64,000 nt of DNA from Arthrobacter sp. efr-133-TYG-118 (GCF_030209755.1 NZ_JARVRH010000015.1:54546-118545), one strand, 5' to 3'. Positions 37,194-46,685 are shown, counted from the stretch's first letter. Notes: generated from the sequence alone by a model not told the origin. Numbers and translations: made by a program.

Positions 37194-37553
37194 GTGATCC
37201 TTTCATCAACTATCCGCAGGACGGCCACAGCCTTCGTGCTCGCGTGTGTCGCTGGCAGCACTATTGTCGGGCTCCTTCACCAACCGAAGACGCCACCGCT
37301 TGCCTGGACCTCCTTGGCTCTTGGCGCGGTTGCCCTGGTCCTAGTGCTCACAACAAAGCGAAGTCCGAAGCGCGATGCTGGTCTGTTCGCGATCGGCGGG
37401 ATGGGTAGTGGCGTTTTCATGGCAGCGTCGACCGTTAGCTTCCCCGGGTCGCTTCCGATATGGCTTTGGACGATCGGCGCGATCTGTCTTGGAACCATGA
37501 CTCTTGTCGTCGATCCGGAGGCGACCCAAAACAAATCCGTCAGTCGTCTCTAG
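37194..37553 (+). CDS. Hypothetical small membrane protein, about four TM segments
   Basis: A 119-residue hydrophobic protein with apparent membrane segments at about 9-27, 36-52, 67-84 and 88-106, and a short polar C terminus. Start is a GTG at 37194 with GAAAGG upstream. No family recognised. It lies 236 bp upstream of the secreted-protein/ABC cassette on the same strand and may or may not belong to it. Confidence 0.55.
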   Translation: MILSSTIRRTATAFVLACVAGSTIVGLLHQPKTPPLAWTSLALGAVALVLVLTTKRSPKRDAGLFAIGGMGSGVFMAASTVSFPGSLPIWLWTIGAICLGTMTLVVDPEATQNKSVSRL

Positions 37554-37789
37554 GCATCGGCGATGGGAAGGCTGTTCGTTCTCGGGCTGGCGCTGGTCCT
37601 GTTCGTGGAATGTCTTAGCTGGGGCCGAGAGCGGGCTCCTCCGTACTTGTAGTAAAGGACTCGCGAGCCGCGCTCCCGGACTAATTCCGTGCGATCGGCT
37701 CAGGGTGGAGAACATGTTCGATATTCATGTCTGACCAGAAAAGCGGTTGGAATTCCAAGGCCGACCGGTAATTGAGAATGGGGAATCGA

Positions 37790-38254
37790 ATGAAAATGGT
37801 TAGGAATGTAAGGAAGGCAGTCGCGGCAGGCGCGCTGACGACACTCATGGCAATTGGGGCGGCATCGGGAGCGCAGGCCACTAGCGCGTCGGGCACCGCG
37901 TATTTCGATAACGGGCAACCGATCACGGCAAATATGTGGATCCAGCCGGTTTCAAATGGCGGCTGTGGGAGTTTTTCCTCGTCGGCGGTGATGAACGTAT
38001 CACCTAATTGGATCCGCAACACGACCTCGTTCTACCAGTACGGAGTCGGGTCCATCAGCATCACGGGTGTCAATGTATCGGGATCGGGAACCAGCAATCC
38101 GGCGACACTTCAGTGGACCAACAGTAACGGCGCTCGTGGATCCTATTTGAGTGGCACTGTCTGCATGGGTTGGGGGGCGTTCTACCTAGGTGCGGATGTG
38201 GCGGCCACTGCGTACTACTACGGCAATTTGCGCACTGCGTCCGCGCACGTATGA
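37790..38254 (+). CDS. Secreted two-cysteine protein of unknown family (candidate bacteriocin-like)
   Basis: A 154-residue preprotein. A Sec signal peptide (KMVRNVRKA then hydrophobic AAGALTTLMAIGAASG) ends at a probable AQA cleavage site after residue 30, leaving a mature chain of about 124 residues rich in Gly, Ser, Asn and aromatics. It has just two cysteines, Cys59 (NGGCGSF) and Cys125 (GTVCMGW), that could form a disulfide, and a Tyr-rich end (ATAYYYGN). Start chosen at 37790 because GGGGA precedes it; starts at 37772 and 37778 are alternatives. I do not recognise the family. The downstream lipoprotein and ABC genes suggest a secreted effector with a dedicated membrane system. Confidence 0.65.
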   Translation: MKMVRNVRKAVAAGALTTLMAIGAASGAQATSASGTAYFDNGQPITANMWIQPVSNGGCGSFSSSAVMNVSPNWIRNTTSFYQYGVGSISITGVNVSGSGTSNPATLQWTNSNGARGSYLSGTVCMGWGAFYLGADVAATAYYYGNLRTASAHV

Positions 38255-38276
38255 CGAAGAGATCGGCACTGCAGTA

Positions 38277-39929
38277 ATGAAAAGAGGCCCGGGTATATGT
38301 CGTCGAAACTTGCAGCCCACACGAAGCGCCAAACTATTGGCGGTGCTAATCGTGGCTATGCTCTGCCTGCCTGCCTGCAGTGCCGGTCTCTCCGCGCCGG
38401 CTAACGATGTTTCTGCCATGCAAGAAGACTTGAAGAAGCTCCAAGGAATCAACGGCCTCATAAGGATGCCCGAAGGGGAGGGCCAAGAGCGTGGGGATCT
38501 GTACACCACCGCGTTGTACTCCGCGGACCTTGGTTCCTACCTGCTGGCCGCAGACAACGCCAATAGGACCGTCCGCGAGGCGCTCAGCGAGCAGACCGCG
38601 ACCGACCTGCCGACGCTTTGGTCGGCGCTCAAGTTAATTAGGGCTGCCGGCGCAACTTTGCCTGCCGAATTGGATGCGAGATTGGCTAACGCCGCGATTC
38701 CTCCGAGGCAGCAGGATGTAGGCGCCGAGATCGCCGCGCTCTGGTTTTGGGTCGATATCGGTAGGATGCAAGGCTGGTCCGCGATCGGTGGAAAGTCCTT
38801 TGGGGAAGAAGAGCTCGTGCGGCTTAGGGCAATTGACGTCAACTCGATCACGAACAAGCCATATCTTGTGTGGCGTCTCTTCGATTCCTATTCGGCTCTG
38901 CAAAAGCAGAAACCCAGCGAATTGGAACGAGCGTTGAAAAACGTGGAATACAAGAAGCTCCCTGGCGACTATGAGTCGACCCTTGACTTTCAAGCCGCTC
39001 TTGAAGCGAGAGTAACGCTTGGAAAGGATCTCGTCGTTCCAAACAATGCTAAAGACCATATCGTTGGGCTTCTGGATTCAAGCCAGGTGCATGACGACGT
39101 GCTGATCGCCTCAATGCTCCGTTCCCTGGAGTTGCTGAACGCGCAGGCCGAAGCACAACGACTTATCAAGGACCGTATTGCACCCAGAGTCGACCAGAAG
39201 ACTGGACTTATCCGCTCAGCGACTCTCGCCAAAGGGTCAGTCCATGGGACTTATCTTGCCGCGAGACTCCTCGACACGAACTTTCCAGAACTCGCAAGCG
39301 AGCGAACCCGAGACGAACTGGAACGGGTGCTGAAGGCGCCCGAAACCGATCTGATCACTCAGCTCAAGGCGCTTGTGGCACTTAAGCGCTCCGGCTCCTC
39401 GTCCTGGGGGAGCTACGGTGCCGTCATCGAGCGGGGACGGGCAGCGCTTCCGGCCGCCGTGACATTCGCAAATCTCAGCGGGTACATCGAGTTGGTGGAC
39501 GTTCTGGTGCAGCTTGAGCCCAGTGCCCGGTTGGGGCGACTGGAGGCGTTCGATGCAGACCCCGGAGTTGAAGATCTACTCTCCGGCGCCCTGATGGCGC
39601 TCTCTAACTCCATGTACTTCTCAAACAGCGAAGAAGTGAGATCAATGTTTCCGGCCGTCCAGTCCGCTCTCCCGCAGCTCATCGGTTCACCCAAGGGAAA
39701 CGGCCTGAACTATTTTCGAGCGTTGACCGCCATGACGAACGCAAGTCGCTCCGGACTTGGATCAAACGACTTCGACAAGGCGGCCGAGGGACTCCGGACT
39801 CTCAAAGGCTGCGAAGAATTCCCATCCTTGTATCGGATGGAAGCAGAAAAGGCGTCCCCGTGTAGCCTCTCGCTTTCAGCCGCCATGATCGCGGTCCCGG
39901 GTGCCTACGACTTCGGGGAGAACAAATGA
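38277..39929 (+). CDS. Lipoprotein with predicted alpha-helical repeat body, unknown function
   Basis: A 550-residue protein. A basic N terminus, a hydrophobic stretch (KLLAVLIVAMLC) and lipobox LPAC (Cys34) indicate a membrane-anchored lipoprotein outside the cell. The rest looks almost wholly helical. Segments such as TGLIRSATLAKGSVHGTYLAARLL resemble the alpha/alpha-toroid repeats of prenyltransferase/terpene-cyclase-like folds, but the catalytic motifs of those enzymes are not visible. It starts 22 bp after the secreted-protein gene and overlaps the ABC ATPase gene by 4 bp, so all belong to one operon. The start is uncertain because no good ribosome site is close. Confidence 0.65.
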   Translation: MKRGPGICRRNLQPTRSAKLLAVLIVAMLCLPACSAGLSAPANDVSAMQEDLKKLQGINGLIRMPEGEGQERGDLYTTALYSADLGSYLLAADNANRTVREALSEQTATDLPTLWSALKLIRAAGATLPAELDARLANAAIPPRQQDVGAEIAALWFWVDIGRMQGWSAIGGKSFGEEELVRLRAIDVNSITNKPYLVWRLFDSYSALQKQKPSELERALKNVEYKKLPGDYESTLDFQAALEARVTLGKDLVVPNNAKDHIVGLLDSSQVHDDVLIASMLRSLELLNAQAEAQRLIKDRIAPRVDQKTGLIRSATLAKGSVHGTYLAARLLDTNFPELASERTRDELERVLKAPETDLITQLKALVALKRSGSSSWGSYGAVIERGRAALPAAVTFANLSGYIELVDVLVQLEPSARLGRLEAFDADPGVEDLLSGALMALSNSMYFSNSEEVRSMFPAVQSALPQLIGSPKGNGLNYFRALTAMTNASRSGLGSNDFDKAAEGLRTLKGCEEFPSLYRMEAEKASPCSLSLSAAMIAVPGAYDFGENK

Positions 39930-40588
39930 CCTCGGTACTCCGTCTTGAGGACATCGCCAAGTCTTTTGCGGGTGAGCGCGGGACTCGACAGTTGGTCCTT
40001 TCTGGAATCAGCCTGAACGTTGAGGCCGGTGAAATCGTCTGGCTGCGAGGCGAGTCAGGTTCGGGGAAGTCAACGATCCTCAATATCTCCGGACTTCTGT
40101 CAACCCCCGATGCCGGCAAAGTGTGGATCAACGGTGATGACAGAACCAATGCATCGTCACGGACGGCGAGTCTTGTCCGCTCGAGCCAAATTGGAATGGT
40201 GTTCCAGAGCAGCAACCTAATGCCCGAACTTACGGCGTTGGAAAATGTTCTCCTTGCCAGCAGCCAGCCCATGACACGCGCAACGATTACGGCGCAGTTG
40301 GATCGCTTCGGCCTTGCGGCGGTCGCTGATCGGCAAGCGAAGAGGCTTTCCGGCGGGCAGCAGCAAAGAGTCGCGTTTTGCCGCGCACTGATCAACCAAC
40401 CGTCACTACTACTAGCAGACGAACCAAGTTCGGGTCTTGACTCGACAAATACTGAAGCCATCCTTGACGCCATGCGAACGGGCGCCAGCGGCGGGTGCGG
40501 TGTCCTCGTCGCTTCGCACGACGAAGTCTTCCAACACGTGGCCCACCGTCAGCTTCCGATGAAGGAGTTGCTCATTGAACAGAAATAG
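39926..40588 (+). CDS. ABC transporter ATP-binding protein (MacB/LolD type)
   Basis: A 220-residue ATPase of the LolD/MacB branch: Walker A GESGSGKST, Q-loop MVFQSSNLMPELTALENVLLA, signature [15 protein letters not shown], Walker B LLLADEPSSGLDS and H-loop VASHD. It is coupled by ATGA overlap to the lipoprotein gene and its end overlaps the TTG start of the permease. Members of this branch couple ATP use to FtsX-type permeases acting on extracytoplasmic or membrane substrates, including antimicrobial peptides. Confidence 0.93.
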   Translation: MTSVLRLEDIAKSFAGERGTRQLVLSGISLNVEAGEIVWLRGESGSGKSTILNISGLLSTPDAGKVWINGDDRTNASSRTASLVRSSQIGMVFQSSNLMPELTALENVLLASSQPMTRATITAQLDRFGLAAVADRQAKRLSGGQQQRVAFCRALINQPSLLLADEPSSGLDSTNTEAILDAMRTGASGGCGVLVASHDEVFQHVAHRQLPMKELLIEQK

Positions 40589-41789
40589 AGTCTTTGCTGC
40601 GAGGTCAGTGCGGCTTTCTCTATCTAAATTGAGGCCGCTCGCGGTACTGATGAGTCTTGGCATTGCGGTATTCATTTTCGCCGACAGCATCGTGGGGGCC
40701 GGCATAAGTTCATACTCAAACAAGATCACCACTAACTCTGCCCTGAATTATGTTGAGGTAACTTCAGTAGGTCCAGACTCAGCTCGCGAGATCACCGACG
40801 ATTCGTTGTCCCGCTTTGACCGAATCGATCATGTGGTGGGGTCCTCGGGCTGGGCACAAATTGACCTCGCCATAGAGGATCCTGCGAATTGGCCATCTCC
40901 GAACAACCCCGGTGCGTTCATGGGGACGCCATTTATCAGCGGAATCACCCCAAAAGTGCTGCTCGGAGAGATGCCCGGAGGCGGCCCTGGGGAAGGCCAG
41001 ATCCTGCTCCCCGACAAGGGACAGGGCCAGAAATATGCTCAGCTGCTCGGCAAGGAAATGAACTTCGTGTACACGAAGGAAATCGGCCCAGGCAACGGGG
41101 AACCCGTGTCCATTTCTCTCCTTGTGTCAGGTATCTATGACAACTCGTCGCCGGGTACGGATGGTGCGCAGGCTGCATACGTATCCAGCAAGGTACTCAA
41201 GTCAGCACTCGCCAACGCCCGGCCGGATACCAAAGCGTCAACCTATCCGCGCGCATATGTTCGCGTTGACTCAGCAGACGAAGTGGTCAATGTACAAAAC
41301 CAAGTCCGAGCGCTCGGATACTCAGTGAACAGCGTTGCGGGCCAAATCCGGTCCCTCTCAGGCCTCTTCGCTCTTCTCGCCCTTGTCAGCTGGGTGATCG
41401 GTGGGTTCTTGATCATCTTCTGCCTCGGGGTCGGAGTGTCTGTTGGTGGCAGTTGGATCAAGCAGAGAGCTCGCGAAGTGGGTCTCCTCAAAGCCATCGG
41501 CTGGTCGGGGGCCTCGATAGCCGGGGTTTATCTGGTCGAGTTGGCCGCAGTGGGTCTGATCATTAGCGTTGTGGGAGCGCTCCTGGGGACACTTTGCTCC
41601 ATCCTAGGAACGGCGGTCTTCAGCGGCCTGCAGCTCGATCTCTTGCCGGTGGCTGCGTGGGCAATGCCGAACTGGCTGCTCGTGCTCGGAGCACTCTTCT
41701 GCGTGCCTTTTTTCTTGTGCCTTGGAGCCGTTGGCCACGTCGCAAGACTCGCTCGGCTCGACGCGGATTCCTCGCTGAGGGACCTGTAG
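40575..41789 (+). CDS. FtsX/MacB-type ABC permease
   Basis: A 404-residue permease with one N-terminal membrane helix (about 22-42), an extracytoplasmic domain of about 220 residues and three C-terminal helices. The WIKQRAREVGLLKAIGWSGASIAGVYLVE loop is the FtsX-family ATPase-docking motif. The TTG start at 40575 has AAGGAG seven bases upstream and lies 14 bp inside the ATPase gene. It ends 6 bp from a convergent gene. It fits mechanotransmission-type ABC systems for peptide export, immunity or sensing. Confidence 0.85.
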   Translation: MNRNRVFAARSVRLSLSKLRPLAVLMSLGIAVFIFADSIVGAGISSYSNKITTNSALNYVEVTSVGPDSAREITDDSLSRFDRIDHVVGSSGWAQIDLAIEDPANWPSPNNPGAFMGTPFISGITPKVLLGEMPGGGPGEGQILLPDKGQGQKYAQLLGKEMNFVYTKEIGPGNGEPVSISLLVSGIYDNSSPGTDGAQAAYVSSKVLKSALANARPDTKASTYPRAYVRVDSADEVVNVQNQVRALGYSVNSVAGQIRSLSGLFALLALVSWVIGGFLIIFCLGVGVSVGGSWIKQRAREVGLLKAIGWSGASIAGVYLVELAAVGLIISVVGALLGTLCSILGTAVFSGLQLDLLPVAAWAMPNWLLVLGALFCVPFFLCLGAVGHVARLARLDADSSLRDL

Positions 41790-41795
41790 ATCCCC

Positions 41796-42692
41796 CTAGT
41801 GCCCCAGACTCCGAGCAAAGCGCGCGACCGCGTTTTCCGCCGTCGGGACCGGTCCGAATATTTCGGCTTGGCGCGAAGTGTCCGCGACGTATTTGCCGGT
41901 CTCGAACCAGGCGAGCATGGAGCTCATGTCCTTGACCATAGGGACAAAAGGTCCCATTAACGCGCCGAGCGCGTGAACCAGCCCGGACGGCATCGAGCGG
42001 ACGCGGACCTGTCCACCCGCAAAAGTCGAAGCGATGTCGGCGATATCCTGCATGCTGACAGCTCGGTCCCATCCGATGTCGATCCGCTCGCCGTCGGCGA
42101 CGTCCGCGTCGACCGCGGCGGCGAGGTAGACGGCGAGGTCCGAGGTGAGAACGAAGGTAAGCGGGACGGTCTTGGTGCCGAACCACGTGAGGCGCTTCTT
42201 CTCGAACGGGTCTCCTCCCATCTGGGTGATCTGGTCGAGAAAAGCGCCGGGGCGAAGGGCGACAAACGGGACACCCAGTTCCTCCAGCTTGTCTTCCGTG
42301 AGTTTCTTGTGCCAGAAGTGCGGGACGTTCGGTGTCTGGTCTGAGGTGAGGATGCTGACCAGAATGAATCGCCTGACACTCGTCCGGCTCGCAGCGACGG
42401 CCAGGTTGGTGTTGCCTGTGGTGTCGATTTCCAGGGCCCGTTTGTCGCGACGGGTGTACCCGGCCGCAGAGGTGATAACGGCGTCGACCCCTGTCATTGC
42501 GGCGATGAGGGAGTCGAGGTCGAGCATGTCGCCGCGGGCAATCTCGACACCTTTGGCCTCGAGCTTGCTCGCATCCGATCCTGGCCGCACTAAGGCCCGG
42601 ACGCTCTTTGCCCTTGCGAGCAGTTCATCGACCACTTTGCCGCCGACATGGCCGGTGCCGCCGACGACGAGGACCGGTTTGGTTTCAGCCAT
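41796..42692 (-). CDS. NAD(P)-binding NmrA/atypical SDR-family protein
   Basis: A 298-residue Rossmann protein: VVGGTGHVGGKVVDELL at the N terminus, then a sequential NmrA-like core (ARGDMLDLDSLIAAMTGVDAVITSA) and a YTRRDKRALEIDTTGNTNLAVAAS segment. There is no obvious Tyr-x3-Lys, so it may sense cofactor or reduce a quinone-like substrate rather than act as a classical SDR. It is a single gene, convergent with the ABC cassette. Confidence 0.8.
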   Translation of the reverse strand: MAETKPVLVVGGTGHVGGKVVDELLARAKSVRALVRPGSDASKLEAKGVEIARGDMLDLDSLIAAMTGVDAVITSAAGYTRRDKRALEIDTTGNTNLAVAASRTSVRRFILVSILTSDQTPNVPHFWHKKLTEDKLEELGVPFVALRPGAFLDQITQMGGDPFEKKRLTWFGTKTVPLTFVLTSDLAVYLAAAVDADVADGERIDIGWDRAVSMQDIADIASTFAGGQVRVRSMPSGLVHALGALMGPFVPMVKDMSSMLAWFETGKYVADTSRQAEIFGPVPTAENAVARFARSLGH

Positions 42693-42868
42693 GGGTACTC
42701 CTTCATGATTGGTTGGTTGGCCACCGGCCTCGAAGCGCTGCGGTCAACTGACTCGGTGAGTTCTCCGAGCCCGATGACAGCACTGTCACAGTTCCCATCC
42801 ATCAAGTGTGTCACCGCCGATGCGGGGTGAAACTGGGTCCGAGTGCGCCGCCACCCAGCTGACAGGTG

Positions 42869-43960
42869 CTACAGGTAGGCCTTGACGCTGGCGCGAAGAG
42901 CGTCCGCGTGTTCGTAGATGTCTTCAAGGGAGTCGATGGGCACACGCCTTTCCTCTTTGTGTTCGTCGAAGAGTCCGATGTACTTCTGTGCTCGGTTGAA
43001 ATGCAGGCGCGCTATCGGCCTGCGGTTATTGTCATCTAGGAGTACGGCGAAGTACGACTTGGCGTCGCGCTGGAAGACCCTTGAGGGCTTGACGTCGCTG
43101 CAAACGATCGCCCGGACAATCTGGTATCCCTCGATTTCTTCGAGCGTGGTCTCAATACCATCGGCTTCGGCGAGGTCGGATTCAACGACCGGCTCACTCG
43201 TCACCGTCGGAAGAATTGCCGAATCGTCGACCTGAGTAAAGGTCTGAGAGCCGAGGGCTTTCTTAAGACGTTCATTAGCCTGATCATTGAGGAACTGCTT
43301 CGATGCCTTTCTGACGAGCGAAGTGAACTGTTCGCGCACGCGCTGCGTATAAGGGCCGGTATACACCCGTGTGGTCAAGAACTTGACCCACTCGTCTTCA
43401 GGCTCGCGGAACTGGGCAGCTAGGGTCCGTTTTAGCTCGCCGATGTATTTCAGTTCGCCAGCTGCGTTGATGATCGAGTCCAGATCGAAGACATCTTTTG
43501 AGAGTTTCTGGAGTTCCGGCAGGAGCGAATCATCGATCTCATTGAGATCCAGCACCAGGAACGGCTTTTCGTCCATACGGTTCGGAGCATCGAGATCAGT
43601 AAAAAACTGATACACCTCGCCGTTTGTGAGTATGGCGATCCGTGCATTTGTGACTGCAAAATAGCGGAACAGCTGAGAAGCGTGTTCGATCCTCACTGGT
43701 CCGATGGATTTCTTACACTCGATGAGGATCTGTATCTCGCCATCCTTCACGATGGCGTAGTCGATCTTCTCGCCTTTCTTGATCCCTACATCCGCCGTGA
43801 ACTCGGGCACGACCTCAAGTGGGTTGAAAACGTCGTAGCCGAGGATCGTTGAGATGAACGGCATGACGAATGCGTTCTTCGTTGCTTCCTCGGTCTGAAT
43901 AGCCTCGCGCTGCTGACGCACCTTTGCGGCAAGCGCCGAGAGCCGTTCTGCAAATTCCAT
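42869..43960 (-). CDS. Orphan type I restriction HsdR N-domain-like protein
   Basis: A 363-residue protein whose first 150 residues match the HSDR_N_2 nuclease-like domain: KNAFVMPFISTILGYDVFNPLEVVPEF, then the PD-(D/E)xK core KIDYAIVKDG with Asp67 and ILIECKK with Glu81 and Lys83. The C-terminal half is unrecognised, and there is no helicase or methylase partner nearby. The start at 43960 follows GGGGGA. Such stand-alone proteins occur in defence-rich DNA, but the function here is unknown. Confidence 0.75.
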   Translation of the reverse strand: MEFAERLSALAAKVRQQREAIQTEEATKNAFVMPFISTILGYDVFNPLEVVPEFTADVGIKKGEKIDYAIVKDGEIQILIECKKSIGPVRIEHASQLFRYFAVTNARIAILTNGEVYQFFTDLDAPNRMDEKPFLVLDLNEIDDSLLPELQKLSKDVFDLDSIINAAGELKYIGELKRTLAAQFREPEDEWVKFLTTRVYTGPYTQRVREQFTSLVRKASKQFLNDQANERLKKALGSQTFTQVDDSAILPTVTSEPVVESDLAEADGIETTLEEIEGYQIVRAIVCSDVKPSRVFQRDAKSYFAVLLDDNNRRPIARLHFNRAQKYIGLFDEHKEERRVPIDSLEDIYEHADALRASVKAYL

Positions 43961-44041
43961 GTGTCCCCCTTGACCAATCCCGACATTGAGCCAACCGTAG
44001 ACCAGCGCCACAAAGAGATCACGGAAGTTGGGCGTGTCTGT

Positions 44042-45190
44042 TTACACCCCAATTAAACGGAGCAGCCCCTCCCCAATTTCCTGCCCGATCCGCCGCAACA
44101 GTTTCGCCGACAACACCGGATCCTTCGAGGAGTCCCGGTCGGTGTAGTCCGCCAGCGTGTAGACATGCGAAAGCGACATCTCGGACCACCGCTCCTGAGG
44201 CAGCAACGAGCGGCCCGCGACGGCGATGATCGGCCGGGTGCCCGAGCGGCGCGCAACGGCGGCCGGCAGCTTTCCGGCCAAGGTCTGCTCGTCGATGCTG
44301 CCCTCGCCGGTGATGACGACGTCGCAGCTGTCCTTACGGGTGTCGAAGTCCAGGAGGTCCAGGAAGTAGTCCGCCCCGGACACCTGCGAAGCACCCAGAA
44401 ACAGGCAAGCAAAACCGATCCCGCCGGCGCTTCCAGCGCCGGGATGCTCGGCACAGGAAACTGCATCGTCAAACCCGCCCGAAGCAAGCACAGAGACAAA
44501 GTGCGCCAGACCGGCGTCGAGCGCTGCGACATCCTGAACCGAAGCGCCCTTCTGCGGGCCGAACACCTCAGGCGCACCATCCGGCCCGCACAGCGGGTTG
44601 TGCACGTCGCTCGCAACGATCAGTTCAGTATCGGCCAGCCTGGGGAGGGACGCCCCGAGAACGGAATGAACCAGGCCAAGATTCCGCCCGTTGCCCTCCA
44701 AAGAAAGTCCGGAAGCGTCGAGGAAGCGGAAGCCCAGAGCGGTGAGCATGCCCATTCCTCCGTCGCTGCTGGCGCTGCCTCCCAGCGCCAACACGATCCG
44801 CGCTGGCTTCAACGAAAGCGCAAAGAGAACAGCCTCGCCAAAGCCGCGGCTCGACGCATCGAGCGGCAGAAGCCGCCCGTGCGGCAACAGGCCCAATCCG
44901 CAAGTGTTCGCTACCTCCACAACAGCAGTGACGCCGTCGAACGCGATGCTCGCACGGACAGGCTGGCCAGTCGGGCCCGGAACCACCAAAGCATGGCGGC
45001 CGAAGCCGGAGGTGACTGCGGCATCGACGCTGCCGTCACCTCCGTCCGCCAGGGGCAACAGTTCACAGTGGACCGCTCCCGCGGAACGGATCCCTGCTGC
45101 CAGGACGTCCGCGACCTCGCCGGCAGTGAGGCTGCCTTTGAACTTGTCGGGCGCGATGAGGACGGTCTTCGGGGCGGTTGCGTTACTCAT
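44042..45190 (-). CDS. Glycerate kinase, tartrate/malate-operon paralogue
   Basis: A 382-residue glycerate kinase type 1 protein with [60 protein letters not shown] and VITGEGSIDEQTLAGKLP. It is clearly divergent from the ureide paralogue at 31517. Start is an ATG at 45190, one base from the stop of the symporter gene, so it is the last gene of the LysR-dehydrogenase-symporter-kinase operon. In tartrate breakdown the dehydrogenase can yield D-glycerate, which this kinase would phosphorylate. Confidence 0.9.
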   Translation of the reverse strand: MSNATAPKTVLIAPDKFKGSLTAGEVADVLAAGIRSAGAVHCELLPLADGGDGSVDAAVTSGFGRHALVVPGPTGQPVRASIAFDGVTAVVEVANTCGLGLLPHGRLLPLDASSRGFGEAVLFALSLKPARIVLALGGSASSDGGMGMLTALGFRFLDASGLSLEGNGRNLGLVHSVLGASLPRLADTELIVASDVHNPLCGPDGAPEVFGPQKGASVQDVAALDAGLAHFVSVLASGGFDDAVSCAEHPGAGSAGGIGFACLFLGASQVSGADYFLDLLDFDTRKDSCDVVITGEGSIDEQTLAGKLPAAVARRSGTRPIIAVAGRSLLPQERWSEMSLSHVYTLADYTDRDSSKDPVLSAKLLRRIGQEIGEGLLRLIGV

Positions 45191-45191
45191 G

Positions 45192-46583
45192 TCAGATGGA
45201 CTCCGAATAGGCGGGATGGCGATCGGCGGCCTGAAAGGGCTCGACGGCGGCAGCCGGCGCCGGCGCCTCAGGCACCTCAACCGGCTCCACAACCTCGCCG
45301 GCGAAGACGCGGCGGACGCGATCGGCGTCGAGGGTACGGTCCCACCACGCGATGAACAGGGTGGCGACGGCATTGCCGGTGAAGTTCACCAGGGCGCGGC
45401 ACTCGGACATGAACTTGTCGATGCCGAAGATAAGCATGATGCCCGTGGCCGGGATGGTGCCGATGGTAGCCAATGTGGCAGTCAGGGCGATGAAACCGCC
45501 GCCCGCAACCCCGGCAGCACCCTTGGACGTAAGCAGCATGACGGCGATGAGGCCCAACTGCTGGCCGATGCTCAAGTGCGTGTTGGTGGCCTGGGCGATA
45601 TACACGGCGGCCAGGGAAAGGTAGATCGCGGCGCCGTCGAGGTTGAAGCTGTAGCCGGTGGGAACAACGAGCCCAACCGTCTCCTTCTTGACCCCCGCAT
45701 GCTCGAGCTTGCGCATCAGGCCCGGCAGCGCCGGTTCGGCGGTCGAGGTGCCCAGGATGATCAAGTATTCCTCTTTGAAATGCCGGATCATCGTGAAGAT
45801 GTTCAGCTTCAGGAACGCCATGACGGAGCCGAGGACCACCACCACAAAGAGGATCGAGGTGATGTAGAACAGCGCGATCAGCCCACCCATGCTCGTCAGG
45901 GAGGACACGCCGTACTTGCCGACTGCAAAGGCCATGGCACCAAAGGCGCCCAGCGGCGCGGCCTTCATGATGAAGCCCAGGATCTTGAACATCACGCCGG
46001 TGAGCCGCTGCACGCCGTCGAGCACGGGCGCGCCGAGCTTGCCCATCGCGTTCAACGCGATGCCGAAGACGACCGCGATGAAGATGATCTGGAGAATGTC
46101 GCCGGCAATAAAGGGTTGCACGATGCTCGTCGGGATGATGTTGGTCAGGAATTGCCACCATTCCTGGTGCGCGCCGGCGTCGATGAGCTTGGCGGCGGCA
46201 TCAGTGGTCTTGATGGTGCTGGCAGTAGCGTTGACGCCTTCGCCAAGCCGGAAGATGTTGATCGCCACCAGGCCGAACACCAGCGCACAAATGGTGCCGA
46301 CCTGGAAATAGGTGAGGGCCTTCAGGCCCGTCATCCCGACCTTCTTCAGGTCCGCGACGCTCGCGATTCCGCCGACGATGGTCAGGAAGACGATCGGTCC
46401 GATGAGCATCCTCATCGCATTGACGAACGTGGTCCCGATCGGTTCCATGGCGATGCCCTCGGTCGGCGCGAGCCAACCGAGAAGGACGCCAATGAGAATG
46501 GCGGTCAGCACCCAGAAATACAGTTGCCGATACCAGCGGGTCTTGCGTGCCTTAGCTGCGCCGGCTTTGTTGATGTGTTCCAT
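45192..46583 (-). CDS. Dicarboxylate/amino acid:cation symporter (DctA family)
   Basis: A 463-residue DAACS-family transporter with about eight helices and two hairpins. Signatures are QFLTNIIPTSIVQPF, the serine-rich hairpin LGTSTAEPALP and GYSFNLDGAAIYL followed by KGAAGVAGGGFIALTATL. It probably imports malate, tartrate, succinate or related acids. It lies 102 bp downstream of the oxidative decarboxylase gene in the same operon. Confidence 0.92.
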   Translation of the reverse strand: MEHINKAGAAKARKTRWYRQLYFWVLTAILIGVLLGWLAPTEGIAMEPIGTTFVNAMRMLIGPIVFLTIVGGIASVADLKKVGMTGLKALTYFQVGTICALVFGLVAINIFRLGEGVNATASTIKTTDAAAKLIDAGAHQEWWQFLTNIIPTSIVQPFIAGDILQIIFIAVVFGIALNAMGKLGAPVLDGVQRLTGVMFKILGFIMKAAPLGAFGAMAFAVGKYGVSSLTSMGGLIALFYITSILFVVVVLGSVMAFLKLNIFTMIRHFKEEYLIILGTSTAEPALPGLMRKLEHAGVKKETVGLVVPTGYSFNLDGAAIYLSLAAVYIAQATNTHLSIGQQLGLIAVMLLTSKGAAGVAGGGFIALTATLATIGTIPATGIMLIFGIDKFMSECRALVNFTGNAVATLFIAWWDRTLDADRVRRVFAGEVVEPVEVPEAPAPAAAVEPFQAADRHPAYSESI

Positions 46584-46685
46584 GATTCCTACCTCATTGT
46601 GGAATGTCTCTGGAGATGGTCTTTGTGGTGTGAAGCGTTGCGGTTAGTTAACGTACGACGGCGGCCGGCCAGCCGCCGTCGTACG

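Noticed and set aside
37563..37652. 29-codon frame with one hydrophobic segment between the 4-TM gene and the secreted-protein gene
   Set aside because: No ribosome site and too short to distinguish from chance.
37710..37719. GAACATGTTC palindrome upstream of the secreted-protein gene, resembling a LexA/SOS box
   Set aside because: The actinobacterial LexA site needs GAAC-N4-GTTC; here the spacer is two bases. It may be another operator but cannot be called SOS control.
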